A stretch of 64,000 bases of DNA from Streptomyces sp. Ag109_O5-1 (GTDB lineage Bacteria; Actinomycetota; Actinomycetes; Streptomycetales; Streptomycetaceae): contig NZ_RKQF01000001.1 in NCBI RefSeq assembly GCF_003814875.1, positions 2,046,001 to 2,110,000 of the forward strand, given 5' to 3'. Below are positions 9,092 to 17,690 of this stretch, piece after piece. The notes beneath the pieces were generated by a model that was not told where the DNA came from, made no database searches, and saw only the letters and a program-made list of their open reading frames with translations. How positions within the stretch are numbered: position 1 is the stretch's first letter; each line of letters begins with the position of its first letter. The position numbers and the translations under genes were made by a program.

Positions 9092-10102
9092 ATGCGCATC
9101 GGGGTCATCGGTACGGGCCGCATCGGCACCATCCACGCGAACACGCTCAGCCGCAATCGCGAGGTCGGATCGCTGATCCTCACGGACGTGGATCCGGCAC
9201 GGGCCCAGGACCTGGCGCACCGCCTCGGGGAGACGGCGGCGCCCGGGACGGACGAGATCTTCAGGTGGGGCGTGGACGCCGTGGTGATCACCACCGCGAC
9301 CTCGGCGCATGCGGACCTGATCGGCCGGGCGGCGCGCTCCGGGCTGCCGGTCTTCTGCGAGAAGCCGATCGCCCTCGACCTGCCGGGCACGCTGCACGCC
9401 CTGGCCGAGGTGGAGAAGGCCGGGACGGTGCTGCAGATGGGCTTCCAGCGGCGCTTCGACGCGGGGTACGTGGGTGCCCGGGAGGCGGTGCGCTCGGGCC
9501 GGCTCGGGCGGCTGCACACCGTACGGGCGCTGACCTCCGACCAGTCGCCGCCCCCGCCGGAGTGGCTGCCGCTGTCCGGCGGGCTGTTCCGGGACACACT
9601 GATCCACGACTTCGACGTGCTGCGCTGGGTGACCGGCCGCGAGGTCGTCGACGTCTACGCGACCGGCTCCGACGCCGGGCCCGCGATGTTCCGCGCGGCC
9701 GGTGACGTCGACACGGGCGCGGCCGTGCTCACCCTGGACGACGGCACACTGGCCACGGCCACGGCGGCCCGGCTGAACGGTGCCGGGTACGACGTGCGGA
9801 TGGAGCTCTCCGGGGAGCGGGACACCGTGGTGGTCGGCCTGGACGACCGCACGCCGGTGGCCTCGACGGAGCCGACCGGTCCGCCGCCCGCGGACAAGCC
9901 GTGGCCCGGCTTCCTGGAGCGGTTCGGGCCCGCCTACGAGGCCGAGCTGTGCGCCTTCGTCGACGTGGTGCGGGGCGCGCTCGCCAATCCCTGCGACGGA
10001 CGCGAGGCGCTCCAGGCGCTGCGGATCGCGGAGGCCTGCGAGGTGTCCCGGCACGAGCGAAGACCGGTGGCACTGGCGGAGATCCCGGACCGACTCGCCT
10101 GA
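9092..10102 (+). CDS. Gfo/Idh/MocA oxidoreductase (inositol dehydrogenase-like)
   Basis: 336 aa. The Rossmann motif GVIGTGRIGTIHANTL opens the protein. The family EKPIALDL motif follows near residue 90, and the catalytic region contains GGLFRDTLIHDFDVLRW, whose conserved Asp/His match myo-inositol 2-dehydrogenase-like enzymes. Predicted reaction: NAD(P)-dependent oxidation of a cyclitol or sugar. The ATG at 9092 is chosen because the motif begins directly there; in-frame sequence back to 9026 is the operator region. Divergent from the GntR gene and next to the receptor remnant, it fits a cyclitol or sugar catabolic locus. Confidence 0.88.
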   Translation: MRIGVIGTGRIGTIHANTLSRNREVGSLILTDVDPARAQDLAHRLGETAAPGTDEIFRWGVDAVVITTATSAHADLIGRAARSGLPVFCEKPIALDLPGTLHALAEVEKAGTVLQMGFQRRFDAGYVGAREAVRSGRLGRLHTVRALTSDQSPPPPEWLPLSGGLFRDTLIHDFDVLRWVTGREVVDVYATGSDAGPAMFRAAGDVDTGAAVLTLDDGTLATATAARLNGAGYDVRMELSGERDTVVVGLDDRTPVASTEPTGPPPADKPWPGFLERFGPAYEAELCAFVDVVRGALANPCDGREALQALRIAEACEVSRHERRPVALAEIPDRLA

Positions 10103-10189
10103 CCGGACGGGACGGACGGACGAGCCGGACGGACAGGCCGGGACAACCGCCGTCGGCTCCGGCTCGGCTACGGCTTCGGTCACCAGCGC

Positions 10190-10409
10190 ACCGGAAGCCG
10201 ATCTTTCCGGTGTCCTTGACCAGGCGGGGGTCGGCGAGCGCCGCCCGTGCCTCCTCGTACCCCACCACCAGCCAGCTCTCGTAGAACTGGTCGGCGCCCG
10301 GCAGCCTCACGCGGTGCACCGGGCCCCGCGCCCGCAGCCCGGCGTACACCGGATGCGGGTCGGTGCGGAACGTGTCGCCGTACTCGCTCAGGTCGATCAC
10401 TCGCGTCAT
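10190..10409 (-). pseudogene. Cytochrome P450, N-terminal fragment
   Basis: From an ATG at 10409 with a strong upstream GGGGGAAG, the frame reads like the first ~70 residues of an actinobacterial P450: VIDLSEYGDTFRTDPHPVYA, then FYESWLVVGYEEARAALADP. It then degenerates near 10190. No I-helix, ExxR or heme-cysteine motif follows, so only the 5' stub remains next to the 3' end of the convergent oxidoreductase. The deletion is of the same kind as that of the receptor gene. Confidence 0.7.
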
Positions 10410-10502
10410 GTCTTCCCCCTTGCGGACGCGTCCCCCGAAGCCGTCCCGGTACTTCCCACAACGCACCGGCCCCGCGATTGGTGCCCAGGGGCCAGGAGAG
10501 CC

Positions 10503-11171
10503 CTAGAGGGTGTCTTCCAGGAGCCCGGCGTCGTACGCCAGCAGGGCGATCTGAACCCGGTTGTTGAGGCCGAGCTTGGCCAGGATGTGGGAGACGTGGG
10601 TCTTGACGGTGGCGACGCTCATGAAGAGGCCGGTGGCGATCTCGGCGTTGGCGAGGCCCCGGCCGACCGCGACGGCGACCTCGCGTTCGCGGTCGTTGAG
10701 GGCCGCGAGCCGGTCACGCGCGCGTGCCTGCCGGGTGTCGGCCCGGGTGCCGGCCGCGTGCCGCATCAGCTGGCGGGTGACGGCGGGCGACAGGACGGGG
10801 TCACCGGCCGCGACCCGGCGCACCGCGTCGACGATCTCGGCGGGCGGGGTGTCCTTGAGGACGAACCCGGCGGCACCCGCGCGCAGCGCGTGCAGGACCT
10901 GTTCGTCGGCGTGGAAGGTGGTCAGGACGACGACCTGCGGGGCGTCCGCCCGCGCGCGCAGCCGCTCGGTGGCGGTGAGTCCGTCCACGGTGGGCATACG
11001 GATGTCCATCAGGACGACGTCCGGGCGGGTGCGGTCGACGAGCGCCTCGACCTCGTCGCCGTCGGCGCCCTCCCCGACGATCTCGATGTCCTCGGCGCCG
11101 CCCATCATGAGGGACAGCCCCGCCCGCACCAGCGGGTCGTCGTCGACGAGCAGCAGTCTGATCGCGGTCAT
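10503..11171 (-). CDS. NarL/LuxR-type response regulator
   Basis: 222 aa. The receiver domain has the acidic pocket DDD (residues 10-12), phospho-acceptor Asp56 (VVLMDIRMP), conserved Thr84/Thr85 and Lys106 (FVLKD). The C-terminal LuxR-type HTH contains LNDREREVAVAVGRGLANAE and VKTHVSHILAKLGLNNR. The gene lies 55 nt downstream of the histidine kinase on the same strand, forming a standard two-component pair. Its targets are unknown. Confidence 0.93.
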   Translation of the reverse strand: MTAIRLLLVDDDPLVRAGLSLMMGGAEDIEIVGEGADGDEVEALVDRTRPDVVLMDIRMPTVDGLTATERLRARADAPQVVVLTTFHADEQVLHALRAGAAGFVLKDTPPAEIVDAVRRVAAGDPVLSPAVTRQLMRHAAGTRADTRQARARDRLAALNDREREVAVAVGRGLANAEIATGLFMSVATVKTHVSHILAKLGLNNRVQIALLAYDAGLLEDTL

Positions 11172-11226
11172 GCCCCCTACGTAATCACGTACGCAATCTC
11201 GCCGGTACGGCGTCGCGTGGTGCGGT

Positions 11227-12477
11227 TCAGGCCGCTGCCCAGGGCAGCCAGGCCCGGACCTCGAAGCCGCCGTCGCCGGTGGCCAGGTGCTGGAGGTGTC
11301 CCCCGGCCAGCGTGGCGCGTTCGGTGAGGCCGATCAGGCCCTGGCCGGACCCGGGGACGGGCGGGGCCTCGGTCTCGGGGGCGGGGTTGTGCACGGTGAT
11401 GTCCAGGCCAGCGCCGGGCGTGCCGGTGACGCGAACGGTGACCTCGGCGCCGGGGGCGTGCTTGCGGGCGTTGGTGAGGCCTTCCTGGGCGATGCGGTAG
11501 GCGGTACGGCCGACGGAGGCGGGTACGGCCGCCGGGTCGCCCACGTGGTTGTCGAGGGTGACCTTCATGCCGGCCTGGCGGGACTCGGCGACAAGAGCCT
11601 CCAGGGCGGCGAGGGTGGGCTGGGGCCGGCCGCCGGCCTCGTCGCCGTCGGTCGCGCGCAGGACGCCGATGATCTCGCGCAGGTCCTGGAGGGCTTCGTG
11701 GGCGCTCTCCCGGATGACCCCGGCGGCCCGGGCGATCTCCTCCCGGGGCGCGTCGGGCCGGAACTCCAGGGCACCGGCGTGCACGCTGAGCAGGGTGAGC
11801 CGGTGGGCGAGGACGTCGTGCATCTCGCGGGCTATGGCCTCCCTGGCCAGCCGTTGGGCCCGCTCGGCTCGCAGCCCGGCCTCGGTCTCGGCGCGCCGGG
11901 CCCGGTCGCGCAGGCTGACCATCAGCTGCCGCTTGGAGCGGACGAACATGCCGAGGCAGGCCACCAGGAGGGTGAACAGCGCGGCGAGGACGACGACCAC
12001 GAGGTAGGGCAGATCGGGGTCGGGCCGCAGCCAGTAGAAGACCGGGACCAGGGCCAGGCTGACGCCGGTGATCCAGGCCAGGTGCCGGAACGGGCGGTGC
12101 ACGGCGAGGGTGAACAGGGCGACCATGGAGGCGCCGCCCGCGGTCGCGGAGACGAAGCTCACCGGGATCATCGCGACGGCGAGGCCGAGCGGCCAGCGGC
12201 GGCGCAGCCAGACCGCGCCGCAGGCGAGGCCGCCGATCAGCACGTCGAGGACGGCGAGGGTGTGCGGGAGGTGCGCCTCGTGCCGGACGGTGTCCGCGCC
12301 GGCCGCGCCCACGACGACGGCCAGCAGGAAACAGGTGAAGTCGACGAGCCAGTCCCGCGCGGTACGGCGGGGCCGCCGGCCGCCGGCCTGGGCGTCTGGA
12401 TCGAGTTCATGGATCACGGCGGACGGGAAGAGCCACCGTCGCCCTTCGAACGTCCGTACCGGAATGTCACCGCTCAC
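11227..12477 (-). CDS. Sensor histidine kinase (HisKA_3 / HPK7 type)
   Basis: About 416 aa. The N-terminal half holds four to six hydrophobic segments (for example DFTCFLLAVVVGAAGA and YLVVVVLAALFTLLVACLG). The dimerisation motif REMHDVLAHRLTLLSVHAGA, with its phospho-acceptor His near residue 220, follows, then an HATPase domain with AYRIAQEGLTNARKHAPGA and GQGLIGLTERA. A TTG at 12486 is an alternative start; the GTG at 12477 is preferred, but neither has a clear ribosome-binding site. It forms an operon with the response regulator. No extracellular sensor domain is visible, so the stimulus is probably membrane-associated. Confidence 0.9.
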   Translation of the reverse strand: MSGDIPVRTFEGRRWLFPSAVIHELDPDAQAGGRRPRRTARDWLVDFTCFLLAVVVGAAGADTVRHEAHLPHTLAVLDVLIGGLACGAVWLRRRWPLGLAVAMIPVSFVSATAGGASMVALFTLAVHRPFRHLAWITGVSLALVPVFYWLRPDPDLPYLVVVVLAALFTLLVACLGMFVRSKRQLMVSLRDRARRAETEAGLRAERAQRLAREAIAREMHDVLAHRLTLLSVHAGALEFRPDAPREEIARAAGVIRESAHEALQDLREIIGVLRATDGDEAGGRPQPTLAALEALVAESRQAGMKVTLDNHVGDPAAVPASVGRTAYRIAQEGLTNARKHAPGAEVTVRVTGTPGAGLDITVHNPAPETEAPPVPGSGQGLIGLTERATLAGGHLQHLATGDGGFEVRAWLPWAAA

Positions 12478-12705
12478 GGTCGCCAAATCTACGCAGACCC
12501 GGAGCGCGGCACCGCCCTGCGCACGGGATCGTCGACCAAAGTTGCGCTCGTGTGGACTTTCGGCGCGCCACGCGCGCGTGGCGGCGGTCTTCCAGCGGGA
12601 ACGACTCGCCCCACGGCCGATGGCATGGGGGGAAGCCGCGGGGCGAGGGTCGTACCGTGAAACAGCTGCTGGAACCGCTCGGATTCATGACTTCGGATCA
12701 GGAGC

Positions 12706-12739
12706 CGGGGGTCCGGCAGAACGCGGACCGGACCTCCGG
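12706..12739 (-). terminator. Hairpin downstream of ribonuclease remnant
   Basis: GGGGTCCGG and CCGGACCTCC arms surround an 11-nt loop, about 50 bp past the stop of the minus-strand ribonuclease fragment. A very similar hairpin (38481-38516) follows the complete ribonuclease gene at 38054, so gene end and terminator appear to have been retained together. Confidence 0.6.
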
Positions 12740-12786
12740 CCGGTCGCACCGTTCCTGGTGTCGGACCGGTCGGCTCGACGGGCTGC

Positions 12787-12935
12787 TCAGCAGTCGAAGT
12801 CGATCAGGTCGAACGAGGCGTAGTGGTCCGACGTGTAGTAGTCCTCCTGGTACGCCTCGCCGGTCACGATGCGTCGTGCTCCGCGCGTGGACGAGCCCGG
12901 CGTGATGACCGTGTACTCGTGGTAATTCCGCCGCA
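12787..12935 (-). pseudogene. RNase Sa-like ribonuclease, C-terminal fragment
   Basis: The minus strand encodes NYHEYTVITPGSSTRGARRI, then VTGEAYQEDYYTSDHYASFD and LIDFDC before a TGA. This matches the last ~47 residues of the guanyl-specific ribonuclease encoded at 38054-38443 and retains the catalytic Glu, Arg and His and the terminal Cys. Upstream of NYHEY the frame has no similarity to the enzyme and no signal peptide, so the N-terminal two thirds are lost. It marks the edge of the plasmid-like block. Confidence 0.75.
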
Positions 12936-13330
12936 CCCCTCCGACCTGGGCTTACTGAGGCCGAAACGGTTGTGACCTGCTAGGTCGGGTTGCAGAGGCG
13001 ATCGGAGGCAGTCAGAGGAAAGCGCTCTGATTCGACCCCGGTTCGACCCGGGTCGCTCAGAGGCAGTCAGAGGCATCAGCCTCCCAAACTGCCCTTTGAG
13101 CGACCGGCGTTGACCGGTACGGATCCAGGGTGGCGACTCTGACAGGCCTCTCGGCCGTCTCCGGTCGAGCCGCGATGGGGACGCCTGCCTCCGCCCGGTG
13201 CCAGAGCGCACGAAAGCCCCCAGGACGGCAATCCTGGAGGCTTCGCTGGCACCGATTGGAGGTCAGTTCCGGACGCCACCTCTGATTTAGAGGTCCGCGG
13301 TGGCATCCATGTCCATGGGACGACCCCCGA
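12936..13330. other. Non-coding boundary region with direct repeats and a hairpin
   Basis: No convincing gene. The sequence GAGGCAGTCAGAGG occurs twice, about 45 bp apart, around 13004 and 13049. A hairpin with 12-nt arms (13214-13225 and 13232-13243, AAGCC.CCAGGA / TCCTGG.GGCTT, one mismatch) lies 87 bp before the next gene and may be a terminator or attenuator. A TTCGACCCGGG-type stretch near 13037 vaguely resembles a tRNA T-arm, but no tRNA can be folded. This could be an old integration boundary. Confidence 0.4.
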
Positions 13331-14794
13331 ATGCCATACCCCACGCTGCAGGGACTCGCCTCCCTCCCCAAGCCCGCCGCCGACCTGGTCCTGCTCGGCG
13401 ACCTCACCGGCCGCTACGCGGCAGGCAGCTACAGCAGGCTCGGCCATGACGGCCGCACAGTGACCCTGCGCGGCAACCGCCAGGGCATATCGGAGCACGG
13501 TCACCGGATCACCGCAGCCATCGCCTGCCACGTGGCCCGTGCCGGCGGCAGCGTCGAGCAGCTGACGCGGTTGCTGCTGCACCCCGACCACGAGGGTGGC
13601 CGACACGCCCGGGACATCGCCCTGCGCTCCGGGCAGGCGCGCGCACTGGACTACATCCACCGCGTGTGGGCCAGCGCCGTCCAGACCGTCAGCGCCACCG
13701 TGCCGGTCGACTCCCGGGACCACGCCTACGAACTCCTCGCCGCGCTGCGGGACCAGATCGAGACCACGCCGTGGCGCGGGGAGCGGGGCCGGACCGCGCT
13801 GCGGGTCCTGCGGGCGCACCTGACCTTCGCGGAGACCGCGGGCGGTCCGCTGCACCACGCCAGTGAGCGGCAGACCGCCGAGGAAGCCGGAATCTCCCGG
13901 ACCACCCTGCGGGCCACGTACGAGACTGTCCTGAAACCGTACGGCTGGCTGCGCCGTCTGCGGGCGGGGCGCGGTCGGGAGGGCTCCACCTGGTACCTCG
14001 CCCTCGGCACCCCCCGCCAGCACGTGGCGCCCCCTGTGCTGTCTCGTTCCCGTACCACTCAGTACCCCCCCGACCCGGCGCTTGAGGAGTGGACCACCCC
14101 TGAGACCGGCAACGCGCCGGACATCGACTCCACCGTCCTCGCCCGCCTCATGGCCCACGACGCCTTCGCCCACCACGGCCTCGGCAGCACCGCCCTCGTG
14201 ATCATCAGCGCGCTTCACGCCCGGCCCACCCAGACCATCACGGACCTGATCGCCAGTTCCTCGGTCTCCCGTGCCACCGCCTACCGCACCCTCCGGCGCC
14301 TGGCCCACCACGGCCTCGTCCACCACCACGGCGAAACCTGGACCCTCACCCCCCGCGCCCTGCACGGCATCGGCCACTCCCCCACCAGTGACAAGGCCAC
14401 TACGGACACACAGCCGGCCCAGAGCTGGGACGAGATCGCCCTCCGGCACGGTACGGCAGGGACCGCGGCGCGCCGCAAGGCCCTGCATGCGGCCGAACGC
14501 ACCCTCTACCGAAAGGCCCTGGAGCGTCTGGCGGAGCACCGCAGCCGGGCCGTGGTGATCGTCCGGGACGGCTGCCAGGTCCTGGTCCCCTCGGTGCGGC
14601 CGGATGAGGTTCCGGCTGCCTGGCACGCCCCGGGTGGACGCGTCCTCGATCCCGTCACCGGACGGTCTTCGACCGAGTGGCGGGTGGCCACGGACGGCCG
14701 GCTGATCCTCATCACTCCTGCCGACCAGCGCACTTATGACGAGCTGGCGGCAGCCCATACCCAAGCCCTCAGCGAATGGGAGTCCGCCTCGTGA
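13331..14794 (+). CDS. Plasmid-type winged-helix DNA-binding protein
   Basis: 487 aa. An N-terminal half of unknown fold (LGDLTGRYAAGSYSRLGHDG) has features seen in actinobacterial plasmid and replication-associated proteins. A basic HTH-like stretch (ASERQTAEEAGISRTTLRAT) lies near 178-197, and a clear winged helix (TITDLIASSSVSRATAYRTL, RRLAHHGLVHH) near 300-335. It is the first gene of a four-gene co-directional block ending in parA and its partner, joined to the next gene by a GTGA overlap. I infer a role in plasmid replication or its control; no polymerase, helicase or HUH motif is visible. Confidence 0.65.
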   Translation: MPYPTLQGLASLPKPAADLVLLGDLTGRYAAGSYSRLGHDGRTVTLRGNRQGISEHGHRITAAIACHVARAGGSVEQLTRLLLHPDHEGGRHARDIALRSGQARALDYIHRVWASAVQTVSATVPVDSRDHAYELLAALRDQIETTPWRGERGRTALRVLRAHLTFAETAGGPLHHASERQTAEEAGISRTTLRATYETVLKPYGWLRRLRAGRGREGSTWYLALGTPRQHVAPPVLSRSRTTQYPPDPALEEWTTPETGNAPDIDSTVLARLMAHDAFAHHGLGSTALVIISALHARPTQTITDLIASSSVSRATAYRTLRRLAHHGLVHHHGETWTLTPRALHGIGHSPTSDKATTDTQPAQSWDEIALRHGTAGTAARRKALHAAERTLYRKALERLAEHRSRAVVIVRDGCQVLVPSVRPDEVPAAWHAPGGRVLDPVTGRSSTEWRVATDGRLILITPADQRTYDELAAAHTQALSEWESAS

Positions 14795-15363
14795 ACCCAC
14801 CACCCCCCAACCAGCGCGAGGGCGAGCCGCCCAGCGCACAGAAGTTGCGTGAGGAGTACGAGGGCGGGGCCACGGTCCAGGAACTGGTGGCCGCGAGCGG
14901 TCTGCCTTACGGGACGGTCCTGAACCGGCTGCGTGAGGCCGGGACGGTGATGCGGACCTCGTGGCAGACCCGCAGGATGCGCGACGGCCAGGAGGCTCGC
15001 GCGCGTCTGGCGGCCAGGCTGCGCATCCTCTACGAGACGCACGGCGCGACTCTCGGTGAACTCGCCGCGGCCGCGGGCAAGTCCAAGCCGGCCGCCCGCC
15101 GTCTGGTCGTCGAGGCGGGCGGCAGGGTGCGCAGCACGCGGCAGACGATACAGATCCGCTCCGCGGCATCCCGGGCGAAGCGGGGCAAGCTCGCGGCCTG
15201 GCTGCGGGTGCGCTACGAGGCCGGGGCGACAGTGCCCGAGCTCGCCCAAGAGTGCAACTACTCCACGGCCACCGTCTACCGCCTCCTGCGTCAGGCCCAC
15301 ACCCCCATGCGCCCCCAACACCGCCACGGCCCCGGCCGCCACACCAGCAAGAAGCAGCCATGA
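14791..15363 (+). CDS. Helix-turn-helix protein with three HTH-like repeats
   Basis: 190 aa from the GTG at 14791, which overlaps the previous stop (GTGA) and has GGGAG eight nt upstream; the ATG at 14776 is less likely. Three similar units occur: EYEGGATVQELVAASGLPYG, ETHGATLGELAAAAGKSKPA and RYEAGATVPELAQECNYSTA. Each has the shape of a small HTH (helix, Gly-Ala turn, recognition helix), separated by basic linkers. It probably binds plasmid DNA; its position before parA suggests a part in replication or partition control. Confidence 0.65.
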   Translation: MNPPPPNQREGEPPSAQKLREEYEGGATVQELVAASGLPYGTVLNRLREAGTVMRTSWQTRRMRDGQEARARLAARLRILYETHGATLGELAAAAGKSKPAARRLVVEAGGRVRSTRQTIQIRSAASRAKRGKLAAWLRVRYEAGATVPELAQECNYSTATVYRLLRQAHTPMRPQHRHGPGRHTSKKQP

Positions 15364-15554
15364 CCGCCCTCGTCGAGATCCCCGCTAGGGCCCGATGGCC
15401 GGTGCAACACACCCGTCCTCACCATGCCGGCCTCACCCGGACGGCCCGGGCACCCCCGTTACAGCCCGGCCCGGCATGCCCAAGAGGGCTCCCAAGCCGC
15501 CCACCACACACCACGTCTAACAACCACATTTTCGATTCAGGAGATCGCGCACAC

Positions 15555-16271
15555 GTGAACGAGAACACCCGCCACAAGGCCCTTGCCGCGGCCGCCGAAC
15601 ACGCCTGGGACGCCTTCGTCATCGTCGTCGGCATGCTCAAGGGCGGCACCGGCAAGACCACCTCCGCGTGGTTCATCGCCCTGTACTACGCCGTCGTCCT
15701 CGGCCTGCCCACGCTCCTGCTGGATGCCGATGCCACGAGTCAGTCCGCCTACGACTGGTTCAAGGTCGCCCAGGCCGCCGGCTTCGAGATTCCCGAGAAC
15801 CTGGTGGTCGAGCGGTACCCGTTCGACGACATCGCCGAGTACATCCGCGCCAAGCGGGCCGAGTTCGGCGCGATCGTCGTCGACGCCGGCGGTGGCAGTG
15901 CTCGGATCTTCCACGAGGCGGTTACCGAGGCGAACCTGCTGCTCGTGCCGGTCGCCCCGACCAAGATCGAGCGCCGCAAGCTGGTCGCCACCTTCGACGA
16001 GGCCGAGCGCGCCGCCGCTCGCAACGCCCGTGGCGTCACCGCCCACGTCGTCATGGTCAAGGCCGACGACCGCACCAGCTTGCCCCGCATCGCGAAGGAC
16101 AAGCTCCTCGACCCCGCCGAGGGCGAGGGCATCGGCCCCGACCGCGACGAGCCGTTCCCGCTCGCCGACACCACCATCCACTCCTGGGTCCACTACATGG
16201 AGGCCTTCGGCGAGATCCCGACCGAACTGAGCGATTACGCCGAGCTCATGAAGGAGCTGACCCAGGCATGA
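15555..16271 (+). CDS. ParA-family partition ATPase
   Basis: 238 aa from a GTG at 15555. The deviant Walker A motif GMLKGGTGKTTSAWF, motif LLLDADATSQSAYDW and Walker B IVVDAGGGS are intact. These are hallmarks of ParA/Soj ATPases that segregate plasmids by moving on nucleoid DNA. Its stop overlaps the start of the next gene (ATGA at 16268-16271), which encodes the likely centromere-binding partner. The 190-nt gap before it may hold its promoter. Confidence 0.9.
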   Translation: MNENTRHKALAAAAEHAWDAFVIVVGMLKGGTGKTTSAWFIALYYAVVLGLPTLLLDADATSQSAYDWFKVAQAAGFEIPENLVVERYPFDDIAEYIRAKRAEFGAIVVDAGGGSARIFHEAVTEANLLLVPVAPTKIERRKLVATFDEAERAAARNARGVTAHVVMVKADDRTSLPRIAKDKLLDPAEGEGIGPDRDEPFPLADTTIHSWVHYMEAFGEIPTELSDYAELMKELTQA

Positions 16272-17095
16272 CCGAAAAGAACGAGAAGCTGAAGCCCCCG
16301 GCCCGCCGCACCGGTCGCACCCTCGGCGGCGGGGCCAAGAATGCGGCCCCGCCGCCCCCTCCCCCGGCCGCCGAACTCACCCCCGAGCAGTACGCCGCCG
16401 AACAGCCTCCCGCCCGGGCGACAGCCCAGGCGCCCGAAGGCGTGCCCGGCGCAAGCCCCGTTCCGGTGCTCGCTCACGTCGCAGCAGCCCCGGCGCAGGT
16501 CGGGACGGAACACGATGCGTATCCGGTCGCCGCAGACTCGGCAGCTGCGTCCACCCCGAACGCTGCGGCACCGGCAGCGGCCGAGAGTCCCTCGCCTCAG
16601 ACGGTTGCCACCACTGCCGGACCGGTACCGCTACCCGCTGCGCAGGCGGAGACGCCCGCTGCCGCCCCCGTTGGGTTCAGCGAGCACTCCGCGACGAAGG
16701 GGAGCGTCGCCACGGCCGCAGATGTCCCGATTCCTGGAGCGGTCGCGGAGATAGCGGTCCGCGCGACGGCACCTGTCGTCACCGGTACGGCTTTCCCCGT
16801 CGAGGCCAAGGAACCGACACGAGAGCACAGCCACGGGGCTCGGGCGCAGGAAGCGCCCAGCGAGGGCGTGCCCTGGACACAGGGACCGGGCCGACCCCAG
16901 GGCATCCCCGATGTCGCGGTCGTCCTCAACCAGCGCATCATCACCCGCGAGTCCCTCGACTCGTCCGTGCCGGCCGCGCTGAAGCTGAAGAAGCGCATCA
17001 AGCGCTTCGCGCTGGACAACGAACTCGACCACCTGCCCCTCGGCGACATCGTCGCCGTCGCAATGGACGAATGGCTGTCCACCCGCGGCTTCTGA
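16268..17095 (+). CDS. ParB-like partner with C-terminal ribbon-helix-helix
   Basis: 275 aa, start fixed by the 4-nt overlap with parA. The first ~200 residues are Ala/Pro-rich and low in complexity, probably disordered. The last ~50 residues (LKLKKRIKRFALDNELDHLP then LGDIVAVAMDEWLSTRGF) form a helix-helix unit typical of ribbon-helix-helix centromere-binding proteins. The same motif recurs in the small gene at 18586. It probably binds the iterated ACTATTC..CTAG sites just downstream and stimulates the ParA ATPase (inference). Confidence 0.75.
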   Translation: MTEKNEKLKPPARRTGRTLGGGAKNAAPPPPPPAAELTPEQYAAEQPPARATAQAPEGVPGASPVPVLAHVAAAPAQVGTEHDAYPVAADSAAASTPNAAAPAAAESPSPQTVATTAGPVPLPAAQAETPAAAPVGFSEHSATKGSVATAADVPIPGAVAEIAVRATAPVVTGTAFPVEAKEPTREHSHGARAQEAPSEGVPWTQGPGRPQGIPDVAVVLNQRIITRESLDSSVPAALKLKKRIKRFALDNELDHLPLGDIVAVAMDEWLSTRGF

Positions 17096-17164
17096 CAGCC
17101 TGAAGCAACGGTTCCCATGCAGCGCAGGGGGGCGCGGTCCGTGGGGTCCGCGTCCCCTCTGCCG

Positions 17165-17187
17165 ACTATTCCACTAGCCCAATAGTC
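17165..17187. repeat. parS-like iteron/inverted repeat, left part
   Basis: ACTATTCCACTAG (17165-17177) matches ACTATTCGCCTAG (18548-18560) on the far side of the inserted IS. Within the left part GACTATT and AATAGTC form an inverted repeat. The site is 70-90 bp downstream of the ParA/RHH operon and just upstream of the second RHH gene, the usual place for a plasmid centromere. Confidence 0.55.
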
Positions 17188-17247
17188 GACTAAGGGCTGT
17201 CCCGTAATCTCTGTGACCTGCTGCTCGACAACAGGTACGGTCTGCGG

Positions 17248-17679
17248 GTGATACCGACCGAACCGCACGAGTGTCCGCTGCATGGCGCGGGGGCGAACCC
17301 CGACCGCCTGACTGGACGCCGCGTGCAGCAGGTGGTGGCCGCCTGGCACCGGCACGACTCCGAGGATGCTGCCGGCCCGCTGGAGATCTGGCTCGTCGAC
17401 GAACTTGGTGGCTACTTCCACATCACGACCGGCTCCGACTGGTGCCTGATCACGGATGAGGAGGCACCCCACGCGGGATACGACCTTGGTGAGAGCAGCC
17501 GGGTCGAGGTGGTGTCGAGTGAACGCGGGACACCGTTTGCCGACTACCTGGGAGAGGTCATCCTCGCGGTGGACCAGAGGTTTGACGCCCGCACCGGACG
17601 GGTCGGCCTGAAGGTCTGCTTCGCCACCGGCACTGTTGAATGCGGCAGTTGGGGCGGGGACCTGCAAGTGACCGGCTGA
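17248..17679 (+). CDS. IS-borne accessory protein, unknown
   Basis: 143 aa, lying between the left inverted repeat and the transposase. It reads as a compact acidic alpha/beta protein (RRVQQVVAAWHRHDSED, IWLVDELGGYFHITTGSDW). An identical product is encoded in copy 2 at 56200-56631, so it travels with the element. I recognise no domain. It ends 11 nt before the preferred transposase start. It may be a transposition regulator or a captured host gene. Confidence 0.6.
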   Translation: MIPTEPHECPLHGAGANPDRLTGRRVQQVVAAWHRHDSEDAAGPLEIWLVDELGGYFHITTGSDWCLITDEEAPHAGYDLGESSRVEVVSSERGTPFADYLGEVILAVDQRFDARTGRVGLKVCFATGTVECGSWGGDLQVTG

Positions 17680-17690
17680 CCGCCGATGGG

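Noticed and set aside
13030..13050. GGTTCGACCCGGG as a tRNA T-arm or att site
   Set aside because: No acceptor, D or anticodon arms could be placed around it, and no matching second copy was seen.
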